From NCBI GenBank assembly GCA_947259685.1, contig CAMYNC010000166.1, positions 1-7,318 of the forward strand: a DNA stretch of 7,318 bases, given 5' to 3'. Below, piece after piece: positions 1 to 6,283 of the stretch (positions within the stretch are counted from its first letter, which is position 1; every line of letters starts with the position of its first letter). The notes under the pieces were generated by a model. The model did no database searches. It was given only the letters and a program-made list of their open reading frames with translations, and was not told the DNA's origin. This DNA is from an uncultured Desulfuromonadales bacterium (GTDB lineage: Bacteria; Desulfobacterota; Desulfuromonadia; Desulfuromonadales; Geopsychrobacteraceae). A program made the translations under genes and the position numbers.

Positions 1-41
1 ATAATCAGTTGCGATACGGATCCTTGCTCCGTGAAAAACCT

Positions 42-205
42 AGGAGGCTGCCCGAGAATTCGAGACCGGCTGCAAACCCAGCTGTTTGGCCCATATTTCA
101 GCTCCTTTTCGGCCCATAGCTATGGCTATGAGCTCTCAAACGACCCAAAATCTGTTCACAAACTTCTGGATTTTCGCGGCGGCCCCAATTCTCAGACAGT
201 CTCCT
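42..205. mobile_element. Small inverted-repeat element (MITE-like), about 164 bp
   Basis: The left end (42-60) and the right end (187-205) are imperfect inverted repeats matching at 16 of 19 positions by hand count: the left reads AGGAGGCTGCCCGAGAATT and the reverse complement of the right reads AGGAGACTGTCTGAGAATT. The interior has no convincing coding sequence. It holds a perfect 12-base palindrome CCATAGCTATGG (114-125) and a small CAAAC/GTTTG hairpin (73-88). No clear target duplication flanks it. The right end stops two bases short of the kinase stop codon at 208-210, so the element, if mobile, landed right at the 3' end of that gene. It could instead be a REP-like or structured intergenic repeat. 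I see the termini directly; mobility is inferred. Confidence 0.5.
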
Positions 206-207
206 TG

Positions 208-1298
208 TCATTCGATTGGCAGGGTGAGAGAAAAGGTACTCCCCACACTGACCATGCTCACCACCCAGAGATGACCACCATGAGCCTCAGCCAGTAACTT
301 GGAAATATACAACCCAAGACCGACCCCGCCGTGATTTTGCTCCCCCTTAACCTGGAAGAACCGTTTGAAGAGGCGCGAACAATCTTCGGGAGAGATCCCC
401 TGACCATAATCGGTGACGGTGATGGTGATTTCCCCTCTGGATTTGCTGGCCTGAATAGCCACCTTACTCTCCGGCGGTGAAAACTTGAGGGCGTTACTGA
501 GCAGGTTGAGCAGGATGCGTTCCAGGCGCGCAGGGTCTGCTGATAGCACTGGCAGCCCATCGGGGATATGAATTTCCTCCCGCTTCAGATCGATGTCTTT
601 AAGGGAGCGTTGCAGAAGTGAGGACACGAAGGCTCCCAGAGAAATCGGTTCTTTCTCCAGCGAGACCTGCCCCCCTCGATGCGGGCGGTGTCGAGCAGGT
701 CCTCTATCATCCTCTCCATTTTTGTGGTGCCTTCCATGATTGCTTCGATGTTCTGCAAGGTGGTGCCGCCCAATTTCTTCTCCTGCCGCGCGTCCATCAG
801 CATTTCTGCATGGCCATGGATCACCGTCAGCGGAATACGCAGATCGTGGGCAACGGTATGATGGAAGGTGTTATTTCGTTCCTGAAGTTCATGCTGTTCG
901 GTGACGTCGGTGAGGACTCCCACCACCCCGTCGAAATCCCCTGCGAGATCATACAGCGTGGCGGCATTGGTGGAGATGATGATCCTCTCGCCATCGGGTC
1001 GTTCGATAATCAGTTTCAGGCCGTAGACCCCCTGGTTTTCCTGTAACACCTTTTTGAACGGGGTTTCCTCATCAGGCAAGGGCTGCCCCTTTAGAGTAGT
1101 GAATTTCCAGGAGGTCTGGTTATAGGTTCGCTGGAGGATTTCGTCCCGTGAGACGCCCAGAATCCGCTCTGCCGCGGCATTGGCGTAGACATACTTTCCC
1201 TGCTTGTCCAGGGCGACGATCCCATCGGTGGTGGTTGCCAGAATCCTCTCTAATTTGTTGCTCTGGAGGGACTCTAATGTTTTTCCGTCTGGACTCAT
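208..1298 (-). pseudogene. PAS-domain soluble sensor histidine kinase, broken by a -1 frameshift
   Basis: A two-component sensor kinase that would autophosphorylate on histidine and pass phosphate to an unseen response regulator. Start ATG at 1298 is preceded by GAGAGGGG at good spacing, so the longer upstream reading is not needed. Corrected length is 363 residues: a PAS domain (about 14-136), then a HisKA H-box HDLRIPLT with the phosphorylated His at about 151. The HATPase domain has an N-box (NLLSNALKF, Asn269), a D-x-G-x-G box (297-301), an F-box (LFKRFF) and a G2 box (GVGLGL, 325-330). No membrane segment or receiver domain is seen, so it should be cytosolic. After residue 210 (IEGG) the frame is lost in a C6 run at 670-675; one added base restores QVSLEKEPISLGAF and everything up to the stop at 208. 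The break separates phospho-acceptor from ATPase. It is either real decay or a homopolymer sequencing error. It follows the radical SAM gene by 38 bases, probably in one transcript. Confidence 0.85.
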
Positions 1299-1336
1299 CT
1301 CAAACCCCTCTCGTTGATAAACGTATAATGGAACTT

Positions 1337-2818
1337 CTAGCGTAAAATGTAGCGTTCGCAGATGGTGCGAAAATGGTAGCCGTAAATCGCCAGTGTCACG
1401 GCCAATGGAAATAGGCGTGGCCGACGGAACAGGGTCCAGAGCATGACCCGCCAAAAATAGAGACGTTCTTTGCCGAGCAGTCCCAGCCGGTAAATGGAAT
1501 GGAAGAATGCCAGCTGGTAACGAAAACTGAATGCGGATCTAATCTTGGGTGGCGGATAATCCTGCAGCAGGGCCTTGACCCGTTGGTAGTAACTTTGGGG
1601 CGAGTAAATCGTCCGCAGAATTCTCTTGTATCCCTCCTGCAGGGTCTCCAGACTCATGATCGGCATGATGTTGGTGGCAACACTGACGTTATCCCCGGTC
1701 GATGCGGAAATCAGGCGCCCCTCCTGCTGCATGCGCTCGTAAAGCCGCGTTCCCGGCAACGCTTGCAGCAGACCGACCATCGCTGTAACGATGCCGCTGC
1801 TCTGAATGAAATCGATCTGACTCTGGAAAATGGCAGGTGTGTCGCTGTCGAAGCCGACGATGAAACCACCCTGGACCTGCAAGCCGGCTCTTTGCAGATA
1901 TTTTACATCCTCAACCAGATTACGGTTCTGGTTCTGGTGCTTGCCCAATTCGGCGTGGCCCAACTCGTTGGGCGTTTCAATGCCGATAAAGACCGTATCA
2001 AATCCAGCCGCGACCATCATTTCCACCAGCGACTGGTCGTCGGCCAGATTAATCGAGGCTTCGGTGTAAAAGGCGATTCCGCCTCTGGTCTTCTGCCAGT
2101 CGATCAGTGCCGGCAGCAGCTCCATCTTCAGCTGTTTCTTGTTGCCGATAAAGTTGTCATCGACAAAGAACACGCTGCCACGCCACCCCTGCGCGTAGAG
2201 CCCATCGAGTTCGGCCAGGACCTGCTTCGTGCTCTTGGTTCGGGGCTGATGGCCGAACAGCGTCGTGACGTTGCAGAAATCGCATTGAAAAGGGCAGCCC
2301 CGCGAGTACTGCAGACTCATGGCGGCATAGCGGCGCATATCGAGCAGATGCCATAATGGCACGGGTGATTTTTGGATGTCGGCGAATTTGGCCGTGGTGT
2401 AGACGCGCTTGGCTTGTCCCCGGGCGAAGTCGCTCAGAAAGAGGGGCAGGGTCAATTCCCCCTCGTTCAAAACAAAATGATCGACCTCTGCAAACTGTTC
2501 ATGCTCGCTGGTAAACAGCGGCCCACCGGCAATGATCCGCACCCCGGCAGCTTTACACTGAGCAATGAGGCGACGGGCGGCCTCCCTTTGTACCAGCATG
2601 GCGCTGATAAATACGGCGTCCGCCCAGTCCAGGCTCTTGGCGGTCAACTTGGCGACATTCAGATCGAGTAGCCGCTGCTTCCACCCCTGGGGCAGCATCG
2701 CGGCGACCGTGAGCAATCCCAGCGGCGGCGAAGAGGCTCGTTTATGGGCCAGCTTCAAGGCATGCTTAAAACTCCAGAACGTGTCGGGAAACTCCGGATA
2801 AATCAATAGAATGTTCAT
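1337..2818 (-). CDS. B12-binding radical SAM protein with C-terminal DUF4070
   Basis: A cobalamin-type (class B-like) radical SAM enzyme of 493 residues. Residues 1-135 form the N-terminal B12-binding-like fold, starting MNILLIYPEF and containing IIAGGPLFTSE; I do not see the classic DxHxxG cobalamin-ligand motif. The radical SAM core follows, with the cluster motif CPFQCDFC (Cys175, Cys179, Cys182) that binds the 4Fe-4S cluster and SAM. Later come the conserved stretches FFVDDNFIG, FIGIETPNE and QGGFIVGFDSD, typical of this family. The C-terminal part from about 385 corresponds to DUF4070 and is rich in aromatic and basic residues. HpnP, the hopanoid C-2 methylase, has the same general architecture, but this protein's N-terminal wording differs and I do not assign that role. 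The substrate is unknown; methylation or another radical modification of a lipid-like substrate is a guess. Start ATG at 2818 has GAGGG nine bases upstream. A promoter candidate lies at 2844-2871. It is the first gene of a likely operon with the broken kinase. Confidence 0.9.
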   Translation of the reverse strand: MNILLIYPEFPDTFWSFKHALKLAHKRASSPPLGLLTVAAMLPQGWKQRLLDLNVAKLTAKSLDWADAVFISAMLVQREAARRLIAQCKAAGVRIIAGGPLFTSEHEQFAEVDHFVLNEGELTLPLFLSDFARGQAKRVYTTAKFADIQKSPVPLWHLLDMRRYAAMSLQYSRGCPFQCDFCNVTTLFGHQPRTKSTKQVLAELDGLYAQGWRGSVFFVDDNFIGNKKQLKMELLPALIDWQKTRGGIAFYTEASINLADDQSLVEMMVAAGFDTVFIGIETPNELGHAELGKHQNQNRNLVEDVKYLQRAGLQVQGGFIVGFDSDTPAIFQSQIDFIQSSGIVTAMVGLLQALPGTRLYERMQQEGRLISASTGDNVSVATNIMPIMSLETLQEGYKRILRTIYSPQSYYQRVKALLQDYPPPKIRSAFSFRYQLAFFHSIYRLGLLGKERLYFWRVMLWTLFRRPRLFPLAVTLAIYGYHFRTICERYILR

Positions 2819-2843
2819 TTTTTCGCCCTCAAAGGTTGCTAAA

Positions 2844-2871
2844 ACTATATCTCAGAAGATGACTTCTTCAA
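2844..2871 (-). promoter_or_regulatory. Sigma70-like promoter with operator-like dyad for the radical SAM operon
   Basis: On the minus strand, TTGAAG (2871-2866) and TATAGT (2849-2844) are separated by 16 bases, giving 4/6 and 5/6 matches to the sigma70 consensus. Transcription would begin near 2837, about 20 bases before the ATG at 2818. An inverted repeat, AGAAG-N4-CTTCT (2854-2867), occupies the spacer and touches the -35, where a repressor could act. The match is by eye only and no regulator is known. Confidence 0.45.
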
Positions 2872-2881
2872 TCTCCAGCCG

Positions 2882-2890
2882 CCCCCCCCC
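2882..2890. repeat. C9 homopolymer tract upstream of the radical SAM promoter
   Basis: Nine consecutive C on the plus strand (nine G in the sense of the radical SAM gene) begin about 10 bases upstream of its -35 box. It is the longest homopolymer C run in the window. The rest of the 281-base gap between the radical SAM start and the small gene at 3100 holds the promoter, this tract and the repeats near 3000; no gene is seen in it. Confidence 0.9.
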
Positions 2891-2998
2891 AATGCTGATC
2901 GATTTGCTCCTGAGATTTTCGGCTTCAAAAGGCGAAATAGAGGCTTATTTGCCTGAATTACAGTTGAATTGACAGCAGCAAACAGGTGCCATAGCGGG

Positions 2999-3020
2999 AA
3001 GAGAGTATACTCAAGAGAGT
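2999..3020 (+). promoter_or_regulatory. Direct repeat and palindrome with a TATACT box upstream of the small gene
   Basis: AAGAGAGT occurs twice (2999-3006 and 3013-3020), 14 bases apart centre to centre. Between and overlapping them is the perfect palindrome GAGTATACTC (3003-3012), which contains TATACT (3006-3011), a good -10 hexamer. The only good -35 nearby, TTGACA (2969-2974), is 31 bases away, too far for a normal sigma70 spacer. This could be an activator-dependent promoter or operator for the gene at 3100, about 80 bases downstream. Confidence 0.25.
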
Positions 3021-3099
3021 GCTAACAGCGGTGCAATGAAGCATCCCCCTTTTCCACATAGAGTTGCCAGCCCAAGTAAAAACAATAGAGGAGCACCCC

Positions 3100-3285
3100 A
3101 TGACGAAAGCATACTCATTTTCAACCAAGAGTTATCCGACCAACGACCTGTTGGCCCTCGATTTACAAGCGCACTTGGATCAAATGGCTAGTGTCGGTTG
3201 GGAGTTAATCAACACCCAGCATCTCATCAATGAGCGGCGCTCAGCTAACCCGCAGATGATATTTTTCTGGGTGCAAGGTCAGTAG
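3100..3285 (+). CDS. Small DUF4177-like protein, 61 residues
   Basis: The start ATG at 3100 is chosen because AGAGGAG lies six bases upstream; an earlier in-frame start at 3064 lacks such a site. The 61-residue product is soluble, with no signal peptide or membrane segment. Its middle, LDLQAHLDQMASVGWELINT, followed near the C-terminus by MIFFWVQGQ, has the pattern of DUF4177-type small proteins: a helix with the LNxxGxxGWELV-like turn, then a strand ending in aromatic residues. The function of such proteins is unknown. It stands alone between the divergent radical SAM gene and the convergent trxC, with a hairpin just past its stop. The family call is moderate because the protein is short. 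Confidence 0.65.
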   Translation: MTKAYSFSTKSYPTNDLLALDLQAHLDQMASVGWELINTQHLINERRSANPQMIFFWVQGQ

Positions 3286-3292
3286 AGCTCCA

Positions 3293-3339
3293 TTGTCGCT
3301 CTAACCCTTGGGGTTTGCTGCTGTGGAGTGACAACTTTT
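3293..3339 (+). terminator. Hairpin between convergent genes, possible terminator
   Basis: TTGTCGCTC (3293-3301) pairs with GAGTGACAA (3326-3334) over nine positions with one G-U, and AACCC/GGGTT can pair inside the loop. A short run of four T (3336-3339) follows. It begins eight bases after the stop of the small gene and reaches the stop codon of trxC on the other strand, so it could end transcription of either gene. The T run is short, so efficiency is uncertain. Confidence 0.4.
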
Positions 3340-3779
3340 CAGGAGAGAATTTTTGCGCGAGTCCAGGCGATAATCTGTTCGGCCGTTAATGCCCCGGCTT
3401 GCCGGGCAAGTTCTTTGCTGTTTCTGAACAGAACCATGGTTGGCAGGCTGCTGACAGCATATTTAGAGGCAATGACTTGATCGGCTTCGGTATTGAGTCT
3501 GGCCAGACGGACGAAGGGTTCCAGAGTGCTTGCCGCCTGCTCATACGCTGGCGCCATCTTTTGACAATAGCCGCACCATTGTGCCCAGAATTGCACCAGG
3601 ACGGGTATCTCATTTTGGGAGATATGACGTTGAAAGTTCCCTGTGTTGAGGATAAAGGTTTTATTCTGAAAAAGCGGTTGCTGGCACCTGCCGCAGATCG
3701 GTTTAACCTCTAAGCGCTGAAAAGACAGCCGATTGATGGCCTCACACTGGATACAGACTATTTGCCGTTTATCGTCCAT
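3339..3779 (-). CDS. trxC: Thioredoxin 2 (TrxC-type) with N-terminal zinc site
   Basis: A cytosolic thiol-disulfide reductase of 146 residues, the usual TrxC length. The N-terminal extension has two CxxC pairs (Cys9/Cys12 and Cys29/Cys32) that would bind zinc, the mark that separates TrxC from TrxA. The thioredoxin fold follows, with strand VLVQFWAQWCGYC and active cysteines Cys69 and Cys72. The cis-proline lies in VSSLPTMVLF. The active site reads WCGYC rather than the common WCGPC; a change at this position is known in the wider superfamily to shift redox potential. The start ATG at 3779 has GGAGG ten bases upstream, slightly long. It is transcribed away from the grpE operon, with which it shares a 174-base intergenic region. 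Zinc-binding thioredoxins are usually linked to oxidative stress, fitting the chaperone neighbours, though no joint regulation is shown here. Confidence 0.88.
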   Translation of the reverse strand: MDDKRQIVCIQCEAINRLSFQRLEVKPICGRCQQPLFQNKTFILNTGNFQRHISQNEIPVLVQFWAQWCGYCQKMAPAYEQAASTLEPFVRLARLNTEADQVIASKYAVSSLPTMVLFRNSKELARQAGALTAEQIIAWTRAKILS

Positions 3780-3870
3780 TCAAATCTAATCCTCCGTATA
3801 AGCTTTTACTCTATCAAAACAGAAATCTTTTTGCCTCTGGACATGATGAGATGTTTTGCAAGGGCAATGA

Positions 3871-3903
3871 TTGACTTATCAGCAGGCCCTGCGAAAGTTT
3901 AAT
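3871..3903 (+). promoter_or_regulatory. Possible control region of the grpE operon
   Basis: TTGACT (3871-3876) resembles a -35 box, and TTTAAT (3898-3903) a -10 box, but the 21-base spacer is too long for standard sigma70. The spacer holds the perfect odd palindrome GCAGGCCCTGC (3882-3892). I find no clear sigma32 promoter and no complete CIRCE element, the two usual heat-shock signals, upstream of grpE. The call is tentative. Confidence 0.2.
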
Positions 3904-3953
3904 GAACAATCAGAAATTGATCTATGAAGCAACTGCCGTAAAGAGGTGTGATG

Positions 3954-4454
3954 ATGGCCGATGAGATTCAAATAAATACTGGTCGTTCCGGGGATAGGGA
4001 TACGGAAACCGATAATCAGTCGCCGGATGAGGGGGCTGCCTGGAGAGGGCGATATCTGCGCCTGCTTGCCGATCTGGAGAACACCAAAAAACGGCTGGCA
4101 CGCACCTCCGCCCAGGAAGTAGAGACGCAAAAGGAAATGCTGCTGAGAGACATTTTGCCCGTAGCTGATGGCCTTGACCTCGCCTTGCGGCATACTTCAC
4201 AGGATGAGGACAGCAGGAATATTTTGCAGGGGATCGAAATGAACCGGAGCCTGCTGGGGAAGTTTTTTAGCAAATACGATGTCGAAGAGATGGACGCCCT
4301 GGGCCAACCGTTCGACCCCGATTGGCACGAAAGTATAGGCATGGTCCAGTATCCCGGTGTTGCCCCCGACACCATCGTGAGGGTCGAGCAGAAGGGTTAT
4401 CTGCTCAGCGGCAAGCTGTTACGTCCGGCACAGGTGCTGATCGCATCGCGTTGA
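3954..4454 (+). CDS. grpE: GrpE, nucleotide exchange factor of DnaK
   Basis: GrpE releases ADP from DnaK so the chaperone can rebind ATP and drop its client. The product is 166 residues. After a short acidic N-terminus comes a coiled-coil helix (about 27-60, RGRYLRLLADLENTKKRLAR), then the helical hairpin with LLRDILPVADGLDLAL. The C-terminal beta domain carries the family signature around GQPFDPDWHESIGMVQYPGVAPDTIVRVEQKGY (split here only for description) and ends LLRPAQVLIASR. Three start codons are stacked (GTG 3948, ATG 3951, ATG 3954); I chose 3954 because AAAGAGG ends seven bases before it, although 3951 is possible. The coiled coil is on the short side, suggesting an accessory GrpE. 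It leads the operon with the J-protein 78 bases downstream; a small hairpin, CAGGG/CCCTG (4469-4485), lies in that gap. DnaK is not encoded nearby. Confidence 0.93.
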   Translation: MADEIQINTGRSGDRDTETDNQSPDEGAAWRGRYLRLLADLENTKKRLARTSAQEVETQKEMLLRDILPVADGLDLALRHTSQDEDSRNILQGIEMNRSLLGKFFSKYDVEEMDALGQPFDPDWHESIGMVQYPGVAPDTIVRVEQKGYLLSGKLLRPAQVLIASR

Positions 4455-4532
4455 GTCGAGAGTTTGGACAGGGTGCAAAGCCCTGCGACTGAATTTGAAT
4501 GGCCCGTCTGGATGCGACGAACTGGAGACTGC

Positions 4533-5495
4533 ATGGAGTATAAGGATTACTACAGTATCTTGGGAGTGGAGCGTAAAGCGGACGCGAAGGAGATCAAAAA
4601 AGCCTACCGCAAGCTGGCCCGAAAATATCACCCGGACGTCAATCCGGCCAACAGTGATGCGGCGGTGAAATTTCAGGATATCAACGAGGCCAACGAAGTG
4701 CTGTCCGATCCCGCAAAACGTCAGCAGTACGACCGCCTTGGTTCCCAGTGGCAACAGTACCAGCAAAGCGGAGGGAAGCCCGAAGACTTCAACTGGGGCG
4801 AGAGAGCGGCAGCAGGCAATCAGAACTACAGTTATCGAACGGTCAACCCCGAGGAATTTGAAGAGCTGTTCGGTGCTGGCGGCGGATTTTCAGACTTTTT
4901 CTCGAGTCTGTTCGGCGGCGGCGACCGGCAGCAAAGCCGTGGAGATATGGGTGGCCAGCAATATTATCGTCAAGTGCGATCGCGGCACGGAGCTGACCTC
5001 GAACATTCGCTTCAGGTGAGCCTCTATGAAGCCTACCAGGGGGCCAAGCGGGTGATGGAATGGGAGGACGGTCGCAAGATTGACGTCAAAATTCCTCGCG
5101 GGGTCAAAACCGGGTCCAGGGTCAGGGTTAAGGGGCAGGGAGGTGCTGGCACCGGAGGAGGGGGATCGGGGGATCTTTATCTGACCATTGACGTTTTGCC
5201 CGACAAACGGTTTCTGCGCGACAACGATGATCTGAAGACCACGGTTCCAGCAGATTTGTTCACCATGCTGTTAGGCGGCAAGCTCTCGGTTCCGGGCATC
5301 GACCGCACGGTGAACCTGCCTATCCCGCCGGAAACCAGTAATGGCCGGGGTTTCCGACTGCGCGGCTTAGGGATGCCCAAAATCAAGCACCCTGACCAAC
5401 GCGGAGATCTGTATGTCACCGTGGAAACCGTTCTGCCGCAAAAGCTGACCGCGAAAGAAAAAGAACTGCTTGAACAGTGGAAGGCTATGCATTAA
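4533..5495 (+). CDS. cbpA: CbpA-like class B J-protein (DnaJ family co-chaperone)
   Basis: A Hsp40 co-chaperone that binds unfolded clients and stimulates DnaK ATPase. The start ATG at 4533 has GGAG five bases upstream; the longer in-frame reading from 4464 adds residues unlike the family. The product is 320 residues. The J-domain occupies 4-70 with the essential HPD at 33-35. A Gly/Phe-rich linker follows (about 113-142, [17 protein letters not shown]). The zinc-finger CxxCxGxG repeats of DnaJ are absent, so this is class B. Two C-terminal beta domains follow (about 155-300), with the CTD-I core [25 protein letters not shown] around [19 protein letters not shown], and a C-terminal dimerisation helix ([13 protein letters not shown]). 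CbpA is also known as a DNA-binding protein in Escherichia coli; that activity cannot be judged here. The downstream CbpM homologue supports the CbpA name over generic DnaJ. Confidence 0.9.
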   Translation: MEYKDYYSILGVERKADAKEIKKAYRKLARKYHPDVNPANSDAAVKFQDINEANEVLSDPAKRQQYDRLGSQWQQYQQSGGKPEDFNWGERAAAGNQNYSYRTVNPEEFEELFGAGGGFSDFFSSLFGGGDRQQSRGDMGGQQYYRQVRSRHGADLEHSLQVSLYEAYQGAKRVMEWEDGRKIDVKIPRGVKTGSRVRVKGQGGAGTGGGGSGDLYLTIDVLPDKRFLRDNDDLKTTVPADLFTMLLGGKLSVPGIDRTVNLPIPPETSNGRGFRLRGLGMPKIKHPDQRGDLYVTVETVLPQKLTAKEKELLEQWKAMH

Positions 5496-5550
5496 ATGAA
5501 TGGTTCGTGCCCAGTTGTGCAATTCCCGCCCGACTGGTGAGGAGAAGGCT

Positions 5551-5937
5551 ATGAAGAAATACCCGATTGCACTTTTCTGCAATGATCCTGAGGCTCACTA
5601 CGAATATCGGATTGTCGCCCGCATGACAAGGGTTTCAGAGGAGTTCATTCTCCAATGTGAGCATGAAGAGTTGGTCACCGCGCATACGATGTTGCATGGC
5701 GCAAAGGGCTTGAGTGCCGCGGAGGTCAGCAAGCTTAAACTCATTCGCTACCTGCACGAAGAGATGGGGTTGGCCCTGGAGGCCATTGATTTAGTGCTGC
5801 GCTACCGTGAGCGAGTCAAGACAATGGAACATCAGCTTGATGAAATGGAGCAACGCCTTCGCCAAAAAGAGCAGGAACACCAGACTGAGGTTCTGAAGCT
5901 TTGCCGCCGGCTGGCACAGATGATGGGAAAAGAGTAG
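5551..5937 (+). CDS. cbpM: CbpM-type chaperone modulator (MerR-like fold)
   Basis: A 128-residue protein expected to bind the J-domain of CbpA and restrain it, as known for Escherichia coli CbpM. The start ATG at 5551 is preceded by GAGGAGAAGG. Residues 16-95 hold a MerR-like helical module (IVARMTRVSEEFILQCEHEE, then SAAEVSKLKLIRYLHEEMGLALEAIDLVL) typical of the CbpM/MerR_2 group. From about 89 to the end the sequence is a charged coiled coil (RERVKTMEHQLDEMEQRLRQ), somewhat longer than the roughly 100-residue E. coli protein. It starts 55 bases after the J-protein stop in the same direction, consistent with one operon. A MerR-family DNA-binding regulator of this operon is the alternative; the lack of an obvious operator makes the modulator role more likely. 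Confidence 0.82.
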   Translation: MKKYPIALFCNDPEAHYEYRIVARMTRVSEEFILQCEHEELVTAHTMLHGAKGLSAAEVSKLKLIRYLHEEMGLALEAIDLVLRYRERVKTMEHQLDEMEQRLRQKEQEHQTEVLKLCRRLAQMMGKE

Positions 5938-5966
5938 ACTCTTTATTGGCGGACAATCTTGTTTCT

Positions 5967-5991
5967 CTCGATTTACCAAAGGTTGATCGAG
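5967..5991 (+). terminator. Hairpin downstream of cbpM, possible operon end
   Basis: CTCGATTTACC (5967-5977) can pair with GGTTGATCGAG (5981-5991) over an AAA loop, with one G-U and one T-T mismatch. It lies 30 bases after the cbpM stop. There is no T run after it, so it is not a classic intrinsic terminator; it may stabilise the 3' end, or the stronger hairpin at 6139-6172 may do the terminating. Confidence 0.35.
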
Positions 5992-6104
5992 CGTGATTAC
6001 AACCAAAATCGCCGCTCAGCCGAAAACGTCTCAGAAGTTACTCCACATTGAATTATGGGATCGGAAGCTGGCCAGATAGAGCATGTCTTGAAAGTCGCCA
6101 CTTC

Positions 6105-6192
6105 CAGTAAAATCTGTCTGATAAATGCAGCAAAGCAAGAAACCCGCATGATCTGGTAATCATGCGGGTTTCGCATGTTTAAGGGGGTTATT
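6105..6192 (+). repeat. Hairpin repeat, copy A
   Basis: Copy A of a two-member repeat; copy B lies exactly 1013 bases further on, in the same orientation, with no gaps in the alignment and about 80% identity by hand count. Its core is a perfect 14-bp stem, GAAACCCGCATGAT (6139-6152) with ATCATGCGGGTTTC (6159-6172) and loop CTGGTA. It sits between the convergent ends of cbpM and the DJ-1 gene, where such a hairpin could block read-through both ways, though no T run follows. The remaining sequence between 5938 and 6283 shows no supportable gene. Confidence 0.75.
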
Positions 6193-6283
6193 TGCATGAC
6201 GTCCCTGGCTGGTTCACGAAGAGCTAGCGCGATTCAGCTTGCCTTGGGGAAAACCTCGTAAATAAATCTTTTCTGCTGATGTC

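Noticed and set aside
31..297. An 88-codon plus-strand open frame at the left edge
   Set aside because: It spans the inverted-repeat element and runs antisense into the kinase C-terminus; its protein resembles no family I know.
1499..2356. A long plus-strand open frame of 285 codons inside the radical SAM gene
   Set aside because: It is antisense to a strongly supported gene, with no family-like sequence and no good ribosome binding site.
3017..3025. GAGTGCTAA, identical to the right half of a CIRCE heat-shock operator
   Set aside because: The left half TTAGCACTC is absent at the required nine-base spacing (2999-3007 reads AAGAGAGTA), and the gene downstream is not a chaperone.
5997..6197. 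A 66-codon minus-strand open frame between cbpM and the DJ-1 gene
   Set aside because: Part of it is the repeat A hairpin, and no ribosome binding site or family pattern is seen.
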